64,000 bases of DNA, taken from NCBI GenBank assembly GCA_905250125.1, contig CAJNOL010000087.1, positions 62,001 to 126,000 of the forward strand, written 5' to 3'. The position numbers and the translations under genes were made by a program. The notes under the pieces are model-generated. The model made no database searches, was not told the origin of the DNA, and worked only from the letters and a program-made list of their open reading frames with translations. Positions 59,591 through 64,000 of the stretch are shown piece by piece. The stretch is from Rotaria sordida. Taxonomy: Eukaryota; Rotifera; Eurotatoria; Philodinida; Philodinidae. The first letter of the stretch is position 1; the number at the start of each line of letters is the position of its first letter.

Positions 59591-60306
59591 ATGAATGCTA
59601 AGTAAGAATTTTCTTTTGATAAAAAACAAAAAAGAAGATCAACAAAAATATCTTGACATTCGTTGTTTTTTTCTTATGCAGATTTTTAATCTTCTTCATC
59701 GTGTCTATTACATTATGGGAAATAACAAAAGCACATGTTATTAAAGATCAAGAATTAGTGACTGTTGTTGATCAATGTAATTTATTTTATTTCATTTATC
59801 CAATGATTTATTGTTCTTGTTTTTTTTAAATAGCTACTCCTGTCGTTGTCGATACTTTACCTAGCAGTGATGACACTGTATCTTCAGTAATTACAACAAA
59901 TGAAGAGGAAAAATTATCTGTACAATTAGTTGAAGAAGAAAAAAATGACACATCAAATATTCAAGTTGATGGTGATGATTTCAATAGACAAAATAATGAA
60001 GAATACAATTTAACGTCGACAGTAGATGCTGACAAAGTTGTCTCGGGACCTTTAAATGATAACAAGGACGTTGATGAAATATTCTCAACACATTTAAATG
60101 ATACCAAGGACGTTGACAGCGTCAAATCAACCATGGAAGAAGACGAAAAGGAAACAATGCTGGAAGATGCACAACAATCATGTAATGCAAATGAAGAAGA
60201 AACAACAACATCAACTACTGATAGACCTTCTCAAGTTGAGGATGTAGATGAAGAGGAACAAGATGATGTAGTAACAAATGAAGATGATCATGATAATGTT
60301 GATTAA
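59591..60306 (+). CDS. secreted acidic protein
   Basis: Exons 59591-59601, 59682-59776 and 59834-60306; 192 aa. The first exon codes only MNA plus two bases, and the second completes the signal peptide (MNAKFLIFFIVSITLWEITK, cleaved near AHV). The mature protein is disordered and very acidic (Glu/Asp with Thr, Val and Ser) with one Cys. It contains two near-copies of a unit, LNDNKDVDEIFSTH and LNDTKDVDSVKST. The tail ends EDDHDNVD. No family is recognised. Acidic secreted proteins of this kind bind calcium or form extracellular matrix in some animals; that is inference only. Confidence 0.72.
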
Positions 60307-61232
60307 TAATGATTTACCAATCTTGAGTATAACTCATTTTTTTATTTCTTTTTCTTTTTTCTTTCTCTGTAGGTTTGTTAACTCTAAAATAGAATCATTT
60401 AAATATTGTGTTATCATTCATAATATTAATCATAATAAATTAAAATTTCGTTTTTGGTAAAATTTTCATTTTGATTTTAATGAATCAATCAATAAGATAT
60501 TTAATAATAGCTTTTCATATATTCTGTGAGTCAATTGCTTTCAAGTAATTGATACAGAAACATTCGTCATTCGAATGAAAATTTATCGCCTGTCTTGAGT
60601 ATCTACGAATTTTGAATTAATAAAAGACATATAATTGTGCGAAATTCTAATTAAAATGAATATCTGCAGACATCAGAGAATATTCAATTGTAAGAAAAGC
60701 CAATGAGTCAAATAAGTTATTCTATGACTATAAGACTATGTTATCTAGTCAAGAAGAATTGAATTGTATTCGACTAATGTTAACCTATTTTGCCGAACCA
60801 TTATTCAAGTGCAATTCATTCGACTTTTGATAGGCAATGAATAGTTGTTATACATTTCAACTTATTCAATTAACTTCTATAAATAAGGATTAGAGTTACT
60901 CGATTGATATCATCACTGTAATCTATACATGTTCATGAAATAGATCCGCCCATATATTAGAAGGGTAGAGTCTTGCAAAAACATCCATTATTTAAATCTA
61001 TTTAACTCTTTTTTTTGTTCGTTGAAATATTGCTGAATCATGTTTATTGAAGAATAGAAGAAAAAGTAATAGTTTATGTATGTATAATGGGAATATATTT
61101 TCTTCAGACGAAGAAAAATGCTATCATTAGTTGGAATGAAAAAGATAGAGCGATTAATATTAAAGTTCATTGCTATCAGCAATAATATATATTTAGTGAA
61201 TATATAAAATATGGAGAAATAACTTTGTGACG
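60307..61232. other. intergenic, no gene seen
   Basis: AT-rich, with a short dyad cattcgtcattcgaatg near 60563. A TATA-like stretch (atataaaata) at 61200-61210 precedes the small ORF at 61233. Confidence 0.45.
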
Positions 61233-61409
61233 ATGAAGATTCAAATTTTGATAATTATAACAATTCTAATGATGATTCAAACTTCGATCATTGATCAATG
61301 TGAAAATGAATTGGTACGTTCATTAACATATTATCAATCGAAATCTGAAAGCAATAATAAAGAAAATGATAGTCGAACAAAAAGAATGTCATCAATAACA
61401 ATAAAATGA
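61233..61409 (+). CDS. possible small secreted peptide
   Basis: 58 codons from ATG 61233 (MKIQILIIITILMMIQTSII as signal peptide, then DQCENELVRSLTYYQSKSES). Near the C-terminus is a dibasic KR (SRTKRMSSITIK), a possible convertase site as in neuropeptide precursors. It has a TATA-like sequence about 25 bases upstream. Single exon and short, so it could be a chance frame or the first exon of a longer gene. Confidence 0.4.
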   Translation: MKIQILIIITILMMIQTSIIDQCENELVRSLTYYQSKSESNNKENDSRTKRMSSITIK

Positions 61410-61814
61410 AACAGTTCCATTCATTAAAAACTGAAATTCAACTGTAGTTCGTTTTTTTTTTGGTATTTGAAACATAATCATAGTGAACTAACTAAAATGT
61501 GATAACGATATTTGATTCTTTATTGCTTGAGACAATTTATATTTGCAGAGCCAAGATTGGTGAGAACAAGTAGTTAGAAAATCTCAATGATAATTTTGAA
61601 GAAGTATGAAAAATACAATAGCTGAGACATTGTTTTATACTCGTAATTAATGAAAATTTTTGTTTAAGATAAATAATAGCATATGTGAATGATTCTTATG
61701 TATTGGTATGTTTGAAAAGTACAAAATAATTGTTGCAAACGTAGTAAATTATATTTGAAGTTAGCCATCCGGAAAGAAAAAATAATTATTCATATGAATG
61801 CATGTATAGAAGAA

Positions 61815-62195
61815 TTCAATCAACTTGAATACCTCAGTTAGTTTTTCTTCTCTAGACATAAATGGTATATATGAAAAGTATGATTTTTGTATCAACTGTA
61901 GTACATACATTACCGTGATCGCTTGTTTTTATTTGAATCTTGTCTCTTGTAAATTAAAAAATTTGTCGAAAACGTTCTCAAAATCATTTAATCGAAGATG
62001 TATGTGTAATTAAAAATTTTTAAGAAAGATCTCGACAAACATATCTGTTTATTTACAAGAGACAGAACGTGAATACAGCAAATGATCAACATTATGCATG
62101 CATTATAACTGATACAAAAAACATTATTTTTCGGATATATGGTTCTAGTTACAGGAGAGAAGTAACAGAGATATCCTACTTGACCAGGTACCTCC
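61815..62195. repeat. foldback element
   Basis: Left arm ~61815-61985 and right arm ~62015-62195, diverged but alignable. Shared blocks include tgtctcttgtaaat (left 61943) and its inversion atttacaagagaca (right ~62053), tttttgtatca in both, and gtcga near the loop. Similarity may continue to about 61790 and 62235. No coding content is supported; the overlapping open frames are by-products. Confidence 0.72.
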
Positions 62196-62365
62196 ATATG
62201 TATATATACATTCTCCTGGTAGCAGATTAATTCATTCTGTTATAAATAAATCAAATTTGGATCTTTTTATTTTATATTTCAATAAAAAGATATCATTATA
62301 TTTGTTTTCATTTATTACATTGGTTTTATGCAAACTATTATCCATTTCAAAATATAATGTGTTCT

Positions 62366-62905
62366 ACTGTTTTTTTGAATAACTCCATAACGCAAGCAGC
62401 TAGAGATCTGTGATTTTCACCAATCGATGAAGGAGATAGGGGCATGCCTTTTTCTCTAATATTGTAAAAAACGAAATCATTTTAAAATCAGTCATTTCTA
62501 CAAAATATCGAAAAAATATGTAAAAACGGTCTATCATTCAGATAAAATTTTGACAAAAAGTACGAAAATTTGCTTAAAAATCAAAAGAAACTACAGTTTT
62601 CGTGCGAGTAAATAGACGATTTTATTTGCTCAACATCAGGATATGGAAAGATAATCATTCCAATTATATCTTGAAGTATATGATCTGAAGTCCCTCTATC
62701 TAGATCACATGTCAAAAACAAAATTTCATCGGAATGACAGATCATTTTCATGCACATTTTGTAATATTTTGCAGAAATGACTGATTTAAAAATGATTTCA
62801 TCTTATACAATATTGGAGAAAAAGATGTACTCCTGTCTCCTTAATTGGTTGGTGAAAACTGCAGATCTCTAGCTGTTGGCGTTATCGAGTAATTCGAAAA
62901 ACAGT
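62366..62905. repeat. foldback element
   Basis: Left arm 62366-62560 pairs with right arm 62705-62905. The outer ends are actgttttt on both arms. Inside, cagctagagatctg (left 62399) is matched exactly by the inverted right arm, and aaatcagtcatttct (left ~62482) is matched near 62773. The loop is about 145 bases. No transposase seen. Confidence 0.85.
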
Positions 62906-63286
62906 GAAGCATATTGTATTTTGAAATGGACAATAATATGCAAGTTAATGAGTCTATCAAAGTCATGCACAACATTATTTTTTGTTACTTCCAATTTTTT
63001 TTCTATTCTGGATCATTTATATAGAAGAGAAGAAAATCAACAAAGGCGTACACATTTTAAAAGCATTCATCCATTCGCTTTCTTATTTATCTAACTATCG
63101 TGATTGTATTTACACACTTTTATATGTATTAAGCAGAAAGAAAAATATATCACTAAAAATATTTTTCCCATATCTTCTCGTAAGGTAAGTGACTCATTGA
63201 TTGAGTCAAAACATATTCATTTATCGTTTTAAATCATCCGTTACGACACTTAATCTACTTCTTTTTCGTTACGACAGTTTAAAAGA
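62906..63286 (+). promoter_or_regulatory. 5' region of the FkbM gene with a likely 5' UTR intron
   Basis: A consensus donor (taag|gtaagtgac at 63185) and an acceptor with a pyrimidine tract (ctttttcgttacgacag, ending at 63277) define a 93-base intron ending nine bases before the ATG at 63287. The upstream sequence to about 63184 would be exon 1 and promoter. Confidence 0.55.
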
Positions 63287-64000
63287 ATGTCATCGTCCGT
63301 ACGATTTCAAAAACTTCATAAGGATTTAATAATAATTAAAACATCGTATTTACCATCATTGCGTTCAATATCATTAATACTAAATATAATTTTATTTCTG
63401 GTTGTATGTATATTTATTTTATGTTTATTACGTGTTATTACTGATGAAAAATCAATTTCTAAAAAATCAACAAATAAATTAACAACACCTGATCAATCTA
63501 AGAAGTATAAAGATATTCCACGTAAAAAATATTATTATGATTATGAACCTTATCTTAACAATGTACCATTGAAATCAAATAATAAAACTCGTCGATTTTT
63601 TTATATTGATCTTGGATGTTTTGATGGTCGTGATATTGATTATTTTATACATTTTCATTCAGCAAATATGTTACGTTTAGGAACACTTAGTATTATTGCA
63701 TTTGAACCTGATCCAATAAATTTTTCTGCCTGTAAACTAATACAACAACGGCATAAATCAATTCAAGGAACATTTTATGATGCTGCTGTTTGGACTGAAA
63801 CTGGTCAAGTACGATATGCAACAGAAAAAGGACAAAAATCTAAAATAGATCCAAATTCCGCATTATTTGTTCGATCAATTGATTTTTCAACATGGATGAT
63901 AGAAAATTTTCATGTTGATGATTATGTTTATGTTAAATTTGCAATTGAAGGTGCTGAAATACCTATTTTAGAAAAAATGGTTCTCGATCAAAGTTTAGCA
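63287..64000 (+). CDS. FkbM-type methyltransferase, type II membrane protein (5' part)
   Basis: Open from ATG 63287 to the window edge, 238 codons, with no stop yet. After ~30 residues there is one hydrophobic segment (SLILNIILFLVVCIFILCLL), giving a type II (Golgi/ER) topology. A Lys/Ser/Tyr-rich stem follows. The methyltransferase fold starts with FFYIDLGCFDGRDIDYF (SAM-binding motif I: DLGCFDG), then IIAFEPDP (motif II acidic residue), AVWTETG, then VRSIDFSTWM and DDYVYVKFAIEGAEIPILEK. The last matches the FkbM hallmark V.VK.DIEGAE, except that Asp is Ala here (FAIEGAE). FkbM enzymes O-methylate sugars or small molecules; the substrate is unknown. The 3' part lies outside the window. Confidence 0.85.
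   Translation, partial: MSSSVRFQKLHKDLIIIKTSYLPSLRSISLILNIILFLVVCIFILCLLRVITDEKSISKKSTNKLTTPDQSKKYKDIPRKKYYYDYEPYLNNVPLKSNNKTRRFFYIDLGCFDGRDIDYFIHFHSANMLRLGTLSIIAFEPDPINFSACKLIQQRHKSIQGTFYDAAVWTETGQVRYATEKGQKSKIDPNSALFVRSIDFSTWMIENFHVDDYVYVKFAIEGAEIPILEKMVLDQSLA

Noticed and set aside
1-64000. CRISPR arrays, prokaryotic operons, rRNA or tRNA genes
   Set aside because: None found; the spliced genes show a eukaryotic nuclear sequence.

Overview
This is a eukaryotic nuclear window. It is strongly AT-rich, with T/A-ending codons, GT..AG introns that are mostly 45-80 bases long, a few introns of 0.7-2.9 kb, and no operon or Shine-Dalgarno organisation. The gene set is metazoan: an SLC6 monoamine-type transporter, an ankyrin/SOCS-box protein, an NFIL3-type bZIP factor, FANCM, mitochondrial D2HGDH and an LRR membrane receptor. 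Intron style and composition fit a small invertebrate, and my best inference is a bdelloid rotifer (Rotaria-like). That assignment is inference; no sequence search could be run.

Layout. 1-1123 is the 3' part of a valine-proline-rich (VPV-repeat) protein. 1519-2822 is a dead mariner with both terminal inverted repeats. 3440-3945 is a hAT-transposase relic next to a strand-switching GAAATCA/TGATTTC array. 4581-12294 is a PPP phosphatase with a Nudix-like and EF-hand N-terminus in eight exons, whose two large introns are filled with transposon debris. 15471-17390 is an SLC6 transporter. 21554-23199 (-) is an ASB protein, divergent from the NFIL3-like gene at 24766-26442. 28424-28761 (-) is a small two-exon membrane protein. 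29460-32008 is a cyclophilin with a long N-terminal extension. 34707-36563 (-) is an LRR receptor. 40988-42706 is an unrecognised intracellular protein. 44192-45682 (-) is D2HGDH and 45947-46594 (-) a SOUL haem-binding protein. 47216-55929 is FANCM in eleven exons. 56816-59172 is a coiled-coil protein, 59591-60306 an acidic secreted protein, and 61233-61409 a possible small secreted peptide. The 5' part of an FkbM-type methyltransferase starts at 63287 and runs off the right edge.

The most striking non-genic feature is the density of long inverted repeats (foldback or hairpin elements, arms about 100-560 bases). They occur at about 7950-8420, 9778-11731, 13735-14745, 29938-30993, 48547-49224, 57718-58388, 61815-62195 and 62366-62905, with smaller ones elsewhere. 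Five lie inside introns, so they are transcribed in pre-mRNA. Two, in the phosphatase and FANCM introns, are clearly one family with TA-flanked Tc1/mariner-like ends. One contains transposase helix-turn-helix coding sequence in both arms. They look like palindromic non-autonomous transposons and are plausible sources of double-stranded RNA.

Genes here do not form a pathway. Shared themes are genome maintenance (FANCM), signalling (phosphatase, SLC6, ASB, NFIL3, LRR) and metabolism (D2HGDH, SOUL). Splice structures were derived by eye, by joining open frames at GT/AG sites with matching phase; all multi-exon models given below sum to a multiple of three.
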